NCBI GenBank assembly: GCA_049597955.1
Contig: JBMYND010000012.1
Span: forward strand, 1-64,000
Source of the DNA: JAYPAN01 sp049597955
Lineage (GTDB): Bacteria > Pseudomonadota > Alphaproteobacteria > RS24
Direction of reading: 5' to 3'
DNA: 64,000 nt
Shown here: piece by piece, positions 55,890 to 63,777 of the stretch
Layout of the letters: every line of letters begins with the position of its first letter
Position numbering within the stretch: position 1 is the stretch's first letter
Notes under the pieces: generated by a model
Database searches by the model: none
Told to the model about the DNA's origin: nothing
What the model saw: the letters and a program-made list of their open reading frames with translations, nothing else
Translations under genes and position numbers: made by a program

Positions 55890-56344
55890 GCCGGCCGGTA
55901 ATTAAGATAAAGGTTTTGCCGCATGGGCAAGGGCTTGAGCTGCCCGCTTATGAAAGCGCCACCGCCGCCGGTATGGATGTGCGCGCCGCGCTTGCCGCAG
56001 ATGCGCCGCTGACTTTGGCCCCGGGTGCCTATGACATGGTGCCGACCGGTCTGGCCATGGCTTTGCCACCCGATTATGAGGCCCAAATCAGGCCGCGCTC
56101 CGGTTTGGCCGCCAAGCATGGCGTCACCGTATTGAACACGCCCGGCACGATTGACAGCGATTATCGCGGCGAGGTGAAAGTCATCCTCATCAATCATGGC
56201 ACGCAGCCTTTTACTGTCAATCGCGGCGAGCGCATTGCCCAAATGGTGATTGCGCCGGTCTTTCAGGCAGTGTGCGAAACCGTGACCGAGCTGGATGAAA
56301 CCGCGCGCGGCGAAGGCGGGTTCGGCTCAACGGGAAAGGCATAA
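55886..56344 (+). CDS. dut: Deoxyuridine 5'-triphosphate nucleotidohydrolase
   Basis: A 152-residue trimeric dUTPase with its five motifs: AGMDVRAAL, RSGLAAKHG, GTIDSDYRGEVKVIL, RIAQMVI and the C-terminal GEGGFGSTG arm that closes the active site. It prevents uracil entering DNA and supplies dUMP. It overlaps coaBC by ATGA, a common alphaproteobacterial pair. Confidence 0.97.
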   Translation: MSRPVIKIKVLPHGQGLELPAYESATAAGMDVRAALAADAPLTLAPGAYDMVPTGLAMALPPDYEAQIRPRSGLAAKHGVTVLNTPGTIDSDYRGEVKVILINHGTQPFTVNRGERIAQMVIAPVFQAVCETVTELDETARGEGGFGSTGKA

Positions 56345-56347
56345 ATC

Positions 56348-56794
56348 ATGCTGCAAATTTCGCGCAAAGCAGTTCTGGCACTTGAGGCCGTGCTTGATGT
56401 GGCGATACATGCGCGCCCTGACCCGGTGCAAGCGCATGACATCACCAAGCGCCAAGGCGTGCCGAAACGCTATCTCGAACAAGTCATGCAAGCATTGGTG
56501 CGCGCCGATATTTTGCGCGGTGTGCGTGGGCCGCGCGGCGGCTACCGGCTGGCGCGCGAAAGGCGCCGCATTTCGCTGGTTGAAATTGTCGAAGTGATTG
56601 AAGCTATGGAAAGTGACATGCAAAACGGCGCATCGCAATCGGCGCTGGGCCATCAGGTGATTGACCCGCTTTGCGATACAGTGCGCCAATCAGTGAAAGA
56701 CACGCTGGCCGGATTGAGTATTGATGATTTATGCCGCCAGGTCAGCCAAAAGGATGTGGGCGGGCGCGAAAATGCAACCGATTTTACCATTTGA
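56348..56794 (+). CDS. Rrf2 family transcriptional regulator, CymR-like
   Basis: A 148-residue winged-helix regulator. The recognition region (KRYLEQVMQALVRADILRGVRGPRGGY) is typical of Rrf2 proteins (only KRYLEQVMQ and RGPRGGY quoted as key parts). Only two cysteines occur, near residues 108 and 131, not in the three-cysteine arrangement of IscR/RirA/NsrR, so an iron-sulfur cluster is unlikely. It sits 25 bp before cysK, which suggests control of cysteine synthesis as in CymR. Ligand unknown. Confidence 0.85.
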   Translation: MLQISRKAVLALEAVLDVAIHARPDPVQAHDITKRQGVPKRYLEQVMQALVRADILRGVRGPRGGYRLARERRRISLVEIVEVIEAMESDMQNGASQSALGHQVIDPLCDTVRQSVKDTLAGLSIDDLCRQVSQKDVGGRENATDFTI

Positions 56795-56818
56795 CAGAAG
56801 ATTGAGGGGGAGCGCGAT

Positions 56819-57778
56819 ATGAGCGACACAAGCAAGCCCGGACGCGGGCGCATTTACACCAATATCACCGAAACCATTGGCAATACGCCGATTGTGCGGC
56901 TGGAACGGCTTATGGCGGAAACCGGCTGCCAGGCCAATTTGCTGGCCAAGCTGGAATTTTTCAATCCAATTGCATCGGTCAAAGACCGCATTGGCGTGGC
57001 CATGGTTGAGGCGTTGGAGCGCGAGGGCAAAATGGCCGCCGATACAGTGCTGGTCGAGCCGACATCGGGCAATACCGGCATTGCGCTGGCCTTTGCCTGT
57101 GCTGCCAAGGGCTATCGGCTGATTTTATGCATGCCGGAATCCATGTCGCTGGAACGGCGCAAAATGCTGGCATTATTGGGAGCAGAGCTTGAGCTGACAC
57201 CGGCCGAGCAGGGCATGAAGGGCGCTATTGGCCGCGCCGAGGAATTGCTGGCCGCCAATCCCAATTGGGTGATGCCGCAGCAATTCAACAATCCGGCCAA
57301 TCCGCAAATCCACCGCGAAACCACGGCGGAAGAGATTTGGAACGACACAGATGGCGCGGTGGATGTGATTATTTCCGGCGTCGGCACGGGCGGCACATTT
57401 ACCGGCCTTGGCTCAGTCTTGAAAGCGCGCAAGCCGGAATTGAAAATGATAGCGGTTGAACCCGAGGACAGCCCGGTTTTGTCGGGCGGCGCGGGCGGCC
57501 CGCATAAGATTCAGGGCATTGGCGCAGGCTTTGTGCCGGGCAATATGGAGCAGCAGCTTGTCGATGAGATTGTCACGATTGGCAATGAAACGGCGTTTGA
57601 AACAGCTCGCCATGTCGCCCGACTTGAGGGGATTCCCGGCGGCATCAGCTCCGGCGCGGCCATTGCTGCCGCGCTTGAAGTCGGCGCGCGCAGCGATATG
57701 GCGGGGAAAAATATCGTCATTATCGTCCCAAGTTTTGCCGAGCGTTATTTGTCCACCGCCCTGTTTGAAGGATTGTAA
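56819..57778 (+). CDS. cysK: Cysteine synthase (O-acetylserine sulfhydrylase)
   Basis: A 319-residue PLP enzyme. The cofactor lysine is K55 (IASVKDRIG), the substrate loop is EPTSGNTGIALAF, and the phosphate-binding loop is GVGTGGTFTGLG. It makes cysteine from O-acetylserine and sulfide. It follows an Rrf2 regulator and precedes a MoeB/ThiF-like adenylyltransferase that handles sulfur carriers, so the run is a sulfur-metabolism operon. GGGGGAG is a strong ribosome-binding site. Confidence 0.95.
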   Translation: MSDTSKPGRGRIYTNITETIGNTPIVRLERLMAETGCQANLLAKLEFFNPIASVKDRIGVAMVEALEREGKMAADTVLVEPTSGNTGIALAFACAAKGYRLILCMPESMSLERRKMLALLGAELELTPAEQGMKGAIGRAEELLAANPNWVMPQQFNNPANPQIHRETTAEEIWNDTDGAVDVIISGVGTGGTFTGLGSVLKARKPELKMIAVEPEDSPVLSGGAGGPHKIQGIGAGFVPGNMEQQLVDEIVTIGNETAFETARHVARLEGIPGGISSGAAIAAALEVGARSDMAGKNIVIIVPSFAERYLSTALFEGL

Positions 57779-57784
57779 AATCGC

Positions 57785-58585
57785 ATGGCGAACGGGGCGG
57801 CGAAATCGGGCGCGGCAAAATTGGACGCCGCCGCGCTTGAACGCTATCAGCGCCATATTTTGCTGAAAGAAATCGGCGGTGCCGGACAGCAAAAACTCAA
57901 TGCCGCCAAAGTGTTGATTATCGGCATGGGCGGGCTTGGCAACCCATTGGCGCAATATCTGGCCGCCGCCGGTGTCGGGCATTTGGGGCTGGTTGATGAT
58001 GATATTGTCAGCGCCTCCAATTTGCAGCGCCAGACCCTGTTCACGCCGGAAGATATTGGCCGCGACAAGGTGGCCGTGGCGGCAGAAAAGCTGGCGGCGC
58101 AAAACCCGCTAGTGGCGATTGCGCCTTACAAAACCCGTCTGGCGGCGGATAATGCCGAGGCGCTTATCGCCGATTATGATGTGGTGGCCGATGCGTGCGA
58201 TAATTACGCAACCCGCTTCATTGTCAATGATGCCTGTTTTGGCCAGCGCAAAGTGCTGGTCTCAGCCGCCGTCGGGCGGTTTGACGGGCAATTGGCCACA
58301 TTCAAGCCGTGGCTGAAGGATGAAACCGGCACGCCCTTGCCCTGCTACCGGTCGCTGGTGCCGCAAGCGCCTGATGAAATTGAAGATTGCGCCACCACCG
58401 GCATTATCGGCGCGCTGACCGGTATTCTCGGCAGCCTGCAAGCCTTGGAAGTGATAAAGGAAATCACCGGCGCCGGCGACAGTCTGGCCGGTCGTTTGCT
58501 GCTATTTGACGGTTTGGCCATGCAGGCGCGCACGGTTCGGCTGGCATGGGATCCGGCAAATCCCAATAATGGCAAGCGGGCTTAA
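57785..58585 (+). CDS. MoeB/ThiF-like E1 adenylyltransferase without the zinc cysteines
   Basis: A 266-residue HesA/MoeB/ThiF protein. GMGGLG (48-53) binds ATP, and the conserved Arg and Asp residues follow (DDDIVSASNLQRQ, DACDNYATR). It should adenylate the C-terminus of a sulfur-carrier protein (MoaD or ThiS). C202 (EDCATTG) matches the conserved cysteine of the family. Of the two CxxC zinc pairs only C187 remains: the second position is S190 and the C-terminal pair is missing. Whether it serves molybdopterin, thiamine or cysteine synthesis cannot be decided. Confidence 0.85.
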   Translation: MANGAAKSGAAKLDAAALERYQRHILLKEIGGAGQQKLNAAKVLIIGMGGLGNPLAQYLAAAGVGHLGLVDDDIVSASNLQRQTLFTPEDIGRDKVAVAAEKLAAQNPLVAIAPYKTRLAADNAEALIADYDVVADACDNYATRFIVNDACFGQRKVLVSAAVGRFDGQLATFKPWLKDETGTPLPCYRSLVPQAPDEIEDCATTGIIGALTGILGSLQALEVIKEITGAGDSLAGRLLLFDGLAMQARTVRLAWDPANPNNGKRA

Positions 58586-59580
58586 TCAAGCAAGGCGGTG
58601 CTGGGCAAAACCACATCCGGCGGGCGATGCCCGTCGGCCCATGAGCGGATATTGATAATCACTTTTTCGCCCATGCCGCGCCGCCCCTCAATTGTGGCCG
58701 ATGACATATGCGGCAGCAATATCACATTGTCGAAGCTCAACAACCGTGCATTGACCGCCGGTTCGCGTTCAAACACATCCAATGCCGCCCCGCCGAGCCG
58801 ACCTTCGGCCAGCGCATCGGCCAAAGCGTCTTCATCTATCACTTCGCCGCGACTGGTATTGACAACCAGCGCACCTTGCGGCAAATGCGCCAAACGGCGG
58901 CGCGACAGCAAATGATAAGTGGCCGGCGTGTGCGGACAATTGACCGAAACAATATCAACCTGGCGCAGCATTTGGTCGAGTGTGGCGACATATTGCGCTT
59001 GGCAATTGGCTTCAATATCAGGGTGCAGGCGGTGGCGGTTGTGATAGAAAATCTCCAACCCAAAAGCCGAGGCACGCCGCGCAATGGCTTGGCCGATGCG
59101 GCCCATGCCGATAATGCCGAGCTTTTTGCCGGCCAGCCTGCGTCCCAGCATCCAATTGGGTGACCATCCGGTAAACGCGCCTGCTTGGCGCATGATACGG
59201 TCACCCTCCACCATGCGGCGCGGCAAAGCCAGAATAAGGGCCATTGCCATATCAGCCGTATCTTCGGTCAGCACGCTGGGCGTATTGGTGACGGTAATGC
59301 CTTTTTCATATGCCGCATCAATGTCGATATTATCCGTGCCATTGCCGAAATTGGCAATCAGCTTAAGCCGGTCGCCCGCCCCGTTAATAAGTTCGGCATC
59401 TATCCGGTCGGTGACGGTTGGCACCAGCACATCATTGTCTGCCATCATGGCCGACAAGGCGGCGCGGTCGGGCGCGGCGTCATCGGCATTGAATTGCGCA
59501 TCGAATAATTCGCCCATGCGCGCTTCAATATCGGCCGGCAAGCGGCGCGTGATGGCGACTTTTGTGGCGTTATCGGACAT
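58582..59580 (-). CDS. D-isomer specific 2-hydroxyacid dehydrogenase (glyoxylate/hydroxypyruvate reductase-like)
   Basis: A 332-residue NAD(P) enzyme. The Rossmann loop is GIIGMGRIGQAIARRA, the catalytic arginine lies in VNTSRGEVIDEDAL, the glutamate follows in the FEREPAVN region, and the histidine is in LLPHMSSAT. It resembles the GyaR/D-glycerate dehydrogenase branch. It converges on the MoeB-like gene with a four-base overlap. A TGC-TATAGT extended -10 lies at 59614-59606, about 26 bases before the ATG. Confidence 0.9.
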   Translation of the reverse strand: MSDNATKVAITRRLPADIEARMGELFDAQFNADDAAPDRAALSAMMADNDVLVPTVTDRIDAELINGAGDRLKLIANFGNGTDNIDIDAAYEKGITVTNTPSVLTEDTADMAMALILALPRRMVEGDRIMRQAGAFTGWSPNWMLGRRLAGKKLGIIGMGRIGQAIARRASAFGLEIFYHNRHRLHPDIEANCQAQYVATLDQMLRQVDIVSVNCPHTPATYHLLSRRRLAHLPQGALVVNTSRGEVIDEDALADALAEGRLGGAALDVFEREPAVNARLLSFDNVILLPHMSSATIEGRRGMGEKVIINIRSWADGHRPPDVVLPSTALLD

Positions 59581-59717
59581 TCAGACCTCAACAGTTCTGC
59601 CGCAGACTATAGCAAAGCCGTTTTGGCTCTGCCAGAAAAAGCACAGCGCGCTGCCTGCGCCATGGCGGCGCTGTCAGTTTGCTTGCGGAATAGCGCCGGG
59701 AGGAGTATCAAATATAT

Positions 59718-60257
59718 ATGGATCGGGTCGTGATTCTCCGTGTTGGTTTGGCTTTTTTGCTGCTGGTTTTTGTGGCCAGCCTTGTGCCATTTTCAATTTC
59801 AGCACAAGACGGGCGCGACCGGCGTCCGCTTGGTGAAAGCGGGCTGCCTTTGCCGCGTTTTGTCTCTATCAGCAAAAGCGAAGCCAATGTGCGGCGCGGG
59901 CCCGGCGGCGATTACCCGTTGCTCTGGCAATATCAAAAACGCGGCCTGCCGCTTGAAATCGTCGCCGAATATGGTCAATGGCGGCAAATCCGCGACCATG
60001 AGGGCGGCGAAGGCTGGATACACTCAAGGCTGTTGCGTGGCAAACGCACGATTGTTGTGCGCGAAGCGGCCAATGCGCTGCAATTGCGCCGCGCACCGCG
60101 CGCCGGAGCAGGAACTGTGGCGCTGGTGCAATCCGGCACGATTGGCGCTTTGCAAGACTGTCAGGCCAATTGGTGCGAGATTGAGCTGGGCGGCTATACG
60201 GGCTGGCTGCCGCGCGACATGCTTTGGGGCATTTATAATTTCGAGCAATTTGACTAG
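59718..60257 (+). CDS. Secreted protein with two SH3-like domains
   Basis: A 179-residue protein with a signal peptide ending near SISAQ. Two bacterial SH3-type segments follow: SISKSEANVRRGPGGDYPLLWQ to GWIHSRLL, and VREAANALQLRRAPR to GWLPRDMLWG (only partly quoted). Such proteins act in the periplasm, probably binding cell wall or protein partners. Another frame starting at 59740 covers the same DNA but lacks domains. GGAGGAG lies rather far (12 bases) from the ATG. Confidence 0.8.
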   Translation: MDRVVILRVGLAFLLLVFVASLVPFSISAQDGRDRRPLGESGLPLPRFVSISKSEANVRRGPGGDYPLLWQYQKRGLPLEIVAEYGQWRQIRDHEGGEGWIHSRLLRGKRTIVVREAANALQLRRAPRAGAGTVALVQSGTIGALQDCQANWCEIELGGYTGWLPRDMLWGIYNFEQFD

Positions 60258-60301
60258 GCGCTTGGCCCGGGCAGCAACTTTCTAACCCACAAAAAGGCCA
60301 C

Positions 60302-60329
60302 AAAAAAGGGGAGAGCCAAGGCTCCCCCC
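60302..60329 (-). terminator. Terminator of katG (possibly bidirectional)
   Basis: GGGGAGAGCC (60308-60317) pairs with GGCTCCCCCC (60320-60329) with one mismatch. In the minus-strand RNA a U-run of six follows, 24 bases after the katG stop. The plus side has only three T, so it works best for katG. Confidence 0.75.
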
Positions 60330-60352
60330 TTTCGTTAAGGCTTTATGCCGGT

Positions 60353-62485
60353 TCAGGCAGCCAAGTCAAACCGGTCTGCATTCATTACCTTTGTCCAGGC
60401 GGCGATAAAGTCAGCGACAAATTTGTCGCCATTATCGCTTTGGGCATAGACTTCGGCAATGGCGCGCAATTCCGAATTGGAGCCAAACACCAAATCAATA
60501 CGGGTCGCCGTGCCGACTGTGTTGCCGGAGCTGCGGTCTTTGCCTTCAAACAGATTTTCATCTGTCTGCGACCAGACTGTGCCCATATCGAGAAGTTTGA
60601 CAAACCAGTCATTGCTCAATGTCTGGCCGTCTGTCCAGACGCCATGGCCATCGGTCGAAATGCCGAGTGACCGCAAGCCGCCGACCAAAACGGTCATTTC
60701 GGCCGCAGTCAGGCCAAGAAGCTGCGCCTTGTCGAGCAGCATTTCTTCCGGCGAAACGGCAAAGGCAGCACGCTGGAAATTGCGGAAACCATCGGCAGCA
60801 GGCTCCAATACAGAAAAGCTCTCTGCATCGGTCTGTGCGTCACTGGCATCGCCGCGACCCGGCGCGAAAGGCACATTGGCCCCACAGGCCATTTCAATGC
60901 CAACGCCACCGGCCAGAACAATCACATCAGCCATGCTGGCATTGTTTTCCGAAGCGATTGTTTCGAGCACGCTCAAGACTTTTTCAAGCTGTTCCGGCTT
61001 ATTGGCCGCCCAGTTTTTCTGCGGCGCAAGGCGGATACGCGCGCCATTGGCACCACCGCGCATGTCTGAGCCACGATAGGTTGATGCCGACGCCCACGCC
61101 GTCTCAACCATTTCCTGAATGCTCAAGCCACTGTTTTTAATGGCCGCTTTGACCGCATCGACATCATAAGATGCATTGCCAGCCGGCACAGGGTCTTGCC
61201 AGATAAGCTCTTCGCTTGGCACTTCCGGGCCGAGATAACGGCATTTCGGCCCCATATCCCGGTGCAGAAGCTTGAACCAAGCGCGCGCAAAGGCATCAGC
61301 AAAATACTCAATATCATTATGGAATTTCTCGGATATTTTGCGATATTCCGGGTCTTTAATCATGGCAATATCAGCCGTGCTCATGGCCGGTATGACTTTG
61401 TCGCCGGAGCCGTCAACCTGCGGTGCCATATCCTCTTCAGCCACATCGACCGGCTGCCAGATATTTGCGCCTGCCGGAGATTTGGTCAGCGCCCAATCAT
61501 ATTTGAACAACAGGTCAAAATAGCCATTATCCCATTGGGTCGGATTGGCCGTCCACGGGCCTTCGAGACCGGAAGTGATCGTGTCCACACCCTTGCCTGA
61601 TTTATGGGTGGATTCCCAGCCAAAGCCCATCGCCTGAATGGGGGAGCCCTCCGGCTCGGCACCAACATGGGCGGCATCGCCCGCGCCATGCATTTTACCA
61701 AATGTGTGACCACCGGCGACCAAGGCCACGGTTTCCTCGTCATTCATCGCCATGCGGGCAAATGTTTCACGAATATCCTGCGCGCTCAAAAGCGGGTCGG
61801 GATTGGCGTTTGGCCCTTCCGGATTGACATAAATCAAACCCATTTGCACGGCGGCAAGCGGGTTTTCCAAAGACTGGCGGGTCTCCGCATAGCGATTGTC
61901 ACCCAACCACTCATCTTCTGCACCCCAATAAATATCTTCTTCCGGATGCCAAATATCGGGGCGACCGCCGCCAAAGCCGAATGTTTTGCCGCCCATGGAC
62001 TCAATCGCCACATTACCGGCCAAAATCAGCAGGTCGGCCCAGCTAATCGCATTGCCGTATTTTTGTTTGACCGGCCACAGCAAACGCCGCGCCTTGTCGA
62101 GATTGCCATTATCCGGCCAGCTATTGAGCGGCGCAAAACGCTGCGCGCCCGTGCCGCCGCCGCCACGGCCATCGCCGGTGCGGTAAGTGCCGGCAGCGTG
62201 CCAAGTCATGCGGATGAAAAACGGGCCATAATGACCATAATCGGCTGGCCACCATTCCTGGCTGTCTGTCATCAACGCTGTCAAATCTTGCTTCAGCGCC
62301 GCATAGTCAATTTTTTTGAAAGCCTCACGATAGTCGAAATCATCGCCCATCGGATTGGATTTTTTGTCGTGCTGGCGCAAAATGCCCAGATTAAGCTGGT
62401 TCGGCCACCAGTCCTGATTAGAAGTTCCTGTCTCCTGATTACGCGTCAGCGCACCATGCATGACAGGGCATTTCGAAACGTCCAT
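60353..62485 (-). CDS. katG: Bifunctional catalase-peroxidase KatG
   Basis: A 710-residue haem enzyme. The active site R92, W95 and H96 lies in RMTWHAAGTYR. The Met-Tyr-Trp adduct can form from W95, the tyrosine in LIYVNPEG and the methionine in IQAMGFGW, as needed for catalase activity. The proximal haem histidine is in VAGGHTFGKMHG. The C-terminal half is the usual degenerate copy. It removes hydrogen peroxide. Its promoter is a consensus sigma70 site with an Irr-type palindrome just upstream. Confidence 0.97.
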   Translation of the reverse strand: MDVSKCPVMHGALTRNQETGTSNQDWWPNQLNLGILRQHDKKSNPMGDDFDYREAFKKIDYAALKQDLTALMTDSQEWWPADYGHYGPFFIRMTWHAAGTYRTGDGRGGGGTGAQRFAPLNSWPDNGNLDKARRLLWPVKQKYGNAISWADLLILAGNVAIESMGGKTFGFGGGRPDIWHPEEDIYWGAEDEWLGDNRYAETRQSLENPLAAVQMGLIYVNPEGPNANPDPLLSAQDIRETFARMAMNDEETVALVAGGHTFGKMHGAGDAAHVGAEPEGSPIQAMGFGWESTHKSGKGVDTITSGLEGPWTANPTQWDNGYFDLLFKYDWALTKSPAGANIWQPVDVAEEDMAPQVDGSGDKVIPAMSTADIAMIKDPEYRKISEKFHNDIEYFADAFARAWFKLLHRDMGPKCRYLGPEVPSEELIWQDPVPAGNASYDVDAVKAAIKNSGLSIQEMVETAWASASTYRGSDMRGGANGARIRLAPQKNWAANKPEQLEKVLSVLETIASENNASMADVIVLAGGVGIEMACGANVPFAPGRGDASDAQTDAESFSVLEPAADGFRNFQRAAFAVSPEEMLLDKAQLLGLTAAEMTVLVGGLRSLGISTDGHGVWTDGQTLSNDWFVKLLDMGTVWSQTDENLFEGKDRSSGNTVGTATRIDLVFGSNSELRAIAEVYAQSDNGDKFVADFIAAWTKVMNADRFDLAA

Positions 62486-62538
62486 CTCTCGCTACCTCTC
62501 TTTGAAGTCCATAATTTGGCAATGTTACGCCATGGCGC

Positions 62539-62566
62539 ATTATAAAAACCGCGCCAAGCGTGTCAA
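62539..62566 (-). promoter_or_regulatory. Consensus sigma70 promoter of katG
   Basis: On the minus strand TTGACA (62566-62561), a 16-bp spacer and TATAAT (62544-62539): both boxes match perfectly. The leader to the ATG is about 47 bases. Confidence 0.85.
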
Positions 62567-62569
62567 TAT

Positions 62570-62588
62570 AATTAGAATTATTCTAATT
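62570..62588. promoter_or_regulatory. Irr-type palindrome (iron control element) upstream of katG
   Basis: AATTAGAA-TTA-TTCTAATT is a perfect 19-bp palindrome. It fits the alphaproteobacterial Irr box (TTTAGAA-n3-TTCTAAA, with T/A changes outside the core TTAGAA/TTCTAA) and also resembles a PerR/Fur box. It lies three bases upstream of the -35 box of katG, and the irr gene is next door. Confidence 0.75.
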
Positions 62589-62646
62589 TAATTCAGCATT
62601 AATTTGTGGGCTTTTTGTCGCGCCTTGCAGTGCCGGCGAAAGGTGT

Positions 62647-63099
62647 TTACTCAGCCGCTTTATTCAGGCGGATAATCACTTCCACCATATCGACATCATA
62701 GCCATCCGGGCTTTGCGGCAGCCGCGCCACATTCACCGCATTGGCGTCAATATCAATCAGCCGCGCTTCGTCTTCAATATAGAAGTGATGATGGTCGTGT
62801 AAATTCGTGTCGAAATAATTGCGCGTATGGTCAACAATCACCTCGCGCAACAGACCGGCTTCGCAAAACTGGTTCAGCGTGTTGTAAACCGTCGCCAGCG
62901 ATACCGAAACGCCGACAGCGCGCGCTTCTTCAAACAGTTTTTCCGCCGTGACATGGCGATTGCCATTGGCGAACAGCAAATGCGCCAGCACAAGGCGTGG
63001 CCGTGTGGTGCGCAGACCGGCATCGCGCAAACGATTGCTCAGCGCGCTTGCTTGCGCCTGTGTCAGGTCAATTGCACCAATATGTTGAGCGTCACGCAT
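62647..63099 (-). CDS. irr: Iron response regulator Irr (Fur superfamily)
   Basis: A 150-residue Fur-type regulator. The winged helix is TTRPRLVLAHLLF to SLATVYNTLNQF, and the dimer domain carries NYFDTNLHDHHHFYIED, the HHH-containing haem/metal segment typical of Irr rather than Fur. The CxxC zinc pairs of Fur are missing. Irr represses or activates genes according to haem availability. Its place beside fabA is conserved in alphaproteobacteria. TTGACA lies at 63183-63178 as a possible -35, with a poor -10. Confidence 0.9.
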   Translation of the reverse strand: MRDAQHIGAIDLTQAQASALSNRLRDAGLRTTRPRLVLAHLLFANGNRHVTAEKLFEEARAVGVSVSLATVYNTLNQFCEAGLLREVIVDHTRNYFDTNLHDHHHFYIEDEARLIDIDANAVNVARLPQSPDGYDVDMVEVIIRLNKAAE

Positions 63100-63252
63100 A
63101 ATGAAGTGGTTGGGCGCGAGCGCCGACCTCTCCTGAAAACTGTAATCATTCCAAGAAATAATTTAGCAAACCCGCCATGTCAAGCATGTTAAAGGCTTTC
63201 GCCTGTCTGGCGAGCATGTTAGGTTCGGAGCAGGTCAGGTGGAGGAAACTGC

Positions 63253-63762
63253 ATGTCACGCCAAAACAGCTATAATTATGAAGAACTTATTGCCTGCGGC
63301 AATGGTGAAGTGTTTGGCGACGGCAATGCCCGCCTGCCGGCCCCGCCAATGCTGATGTTTGACCGCATCACCAAAATTTTCGATACGGGCGGCGCGCATG
63401 ATAAGGGCCATATGGAAGCCGAGCTGGATATTCATCCCGGCCTGTGGTTTTTCGATTGCCATTTCAAAACCGACCCGGTCATGCCAGGCTGTCTTGGCCT
63501 TGATGCCATGTGGCAGCTTATCGGTTTTTATCTTGGCTGGTTGGGCCATCCGGGCCGCGGGCGGGCCTTGGGCGGCACGATTAAATTCACCGGTCAAGTT
63601 ATGCCGGATGTTAAGCTGGTGCGCTATGAGATTGACATGAAACGCGTTCTGGCCGGTAAGCTGGTTATGGGCATTGGCGATGCGCGCCTTTATGCCGATG
63701 AGAAAATGATTTATGAGGCTGAGGGTTTGCGCGTCGGCCTGTTCCGTCCGGAGCAAATGTAA
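63253..63762 (+). CDS. fabA: 3-hydroxydecanoyl-ACP dehydratase/isomerase FabA
   Basis: A 169-residue hot-dog-fold enzyme. Catalytic H70 and D84 lie in FDCHFKTDPVMPG and LGLDAMWQ, the same numbers as in E. coli FabA. It dehydrates 3-hydroxydecanoyl-ACP and isomerises the product to the cis-3 form, beginning unsaturated fatty-acid synthesis. GGAGGAAA precedes the ATG. fabB follows by 15 bases. Confidence 0.97.
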   Translation: MSRQNSYNYEELIACGNGEVFGDGNARLPAPPMLMFDRITKIFDTGGAHDKGHMEAELDIHPGLWFFDCHFKTDPVMPGCLGLDAMWQLIGFYLGWLGHPGRGRALGGTIKFTGQVMPDVKLVRYEIDMKRVLAGKLVMGIGDARLYADEKMIYEAEGLRVGLFRPEQM

Positions 63763-63777
63763 GTATAGGGGTTTTTC

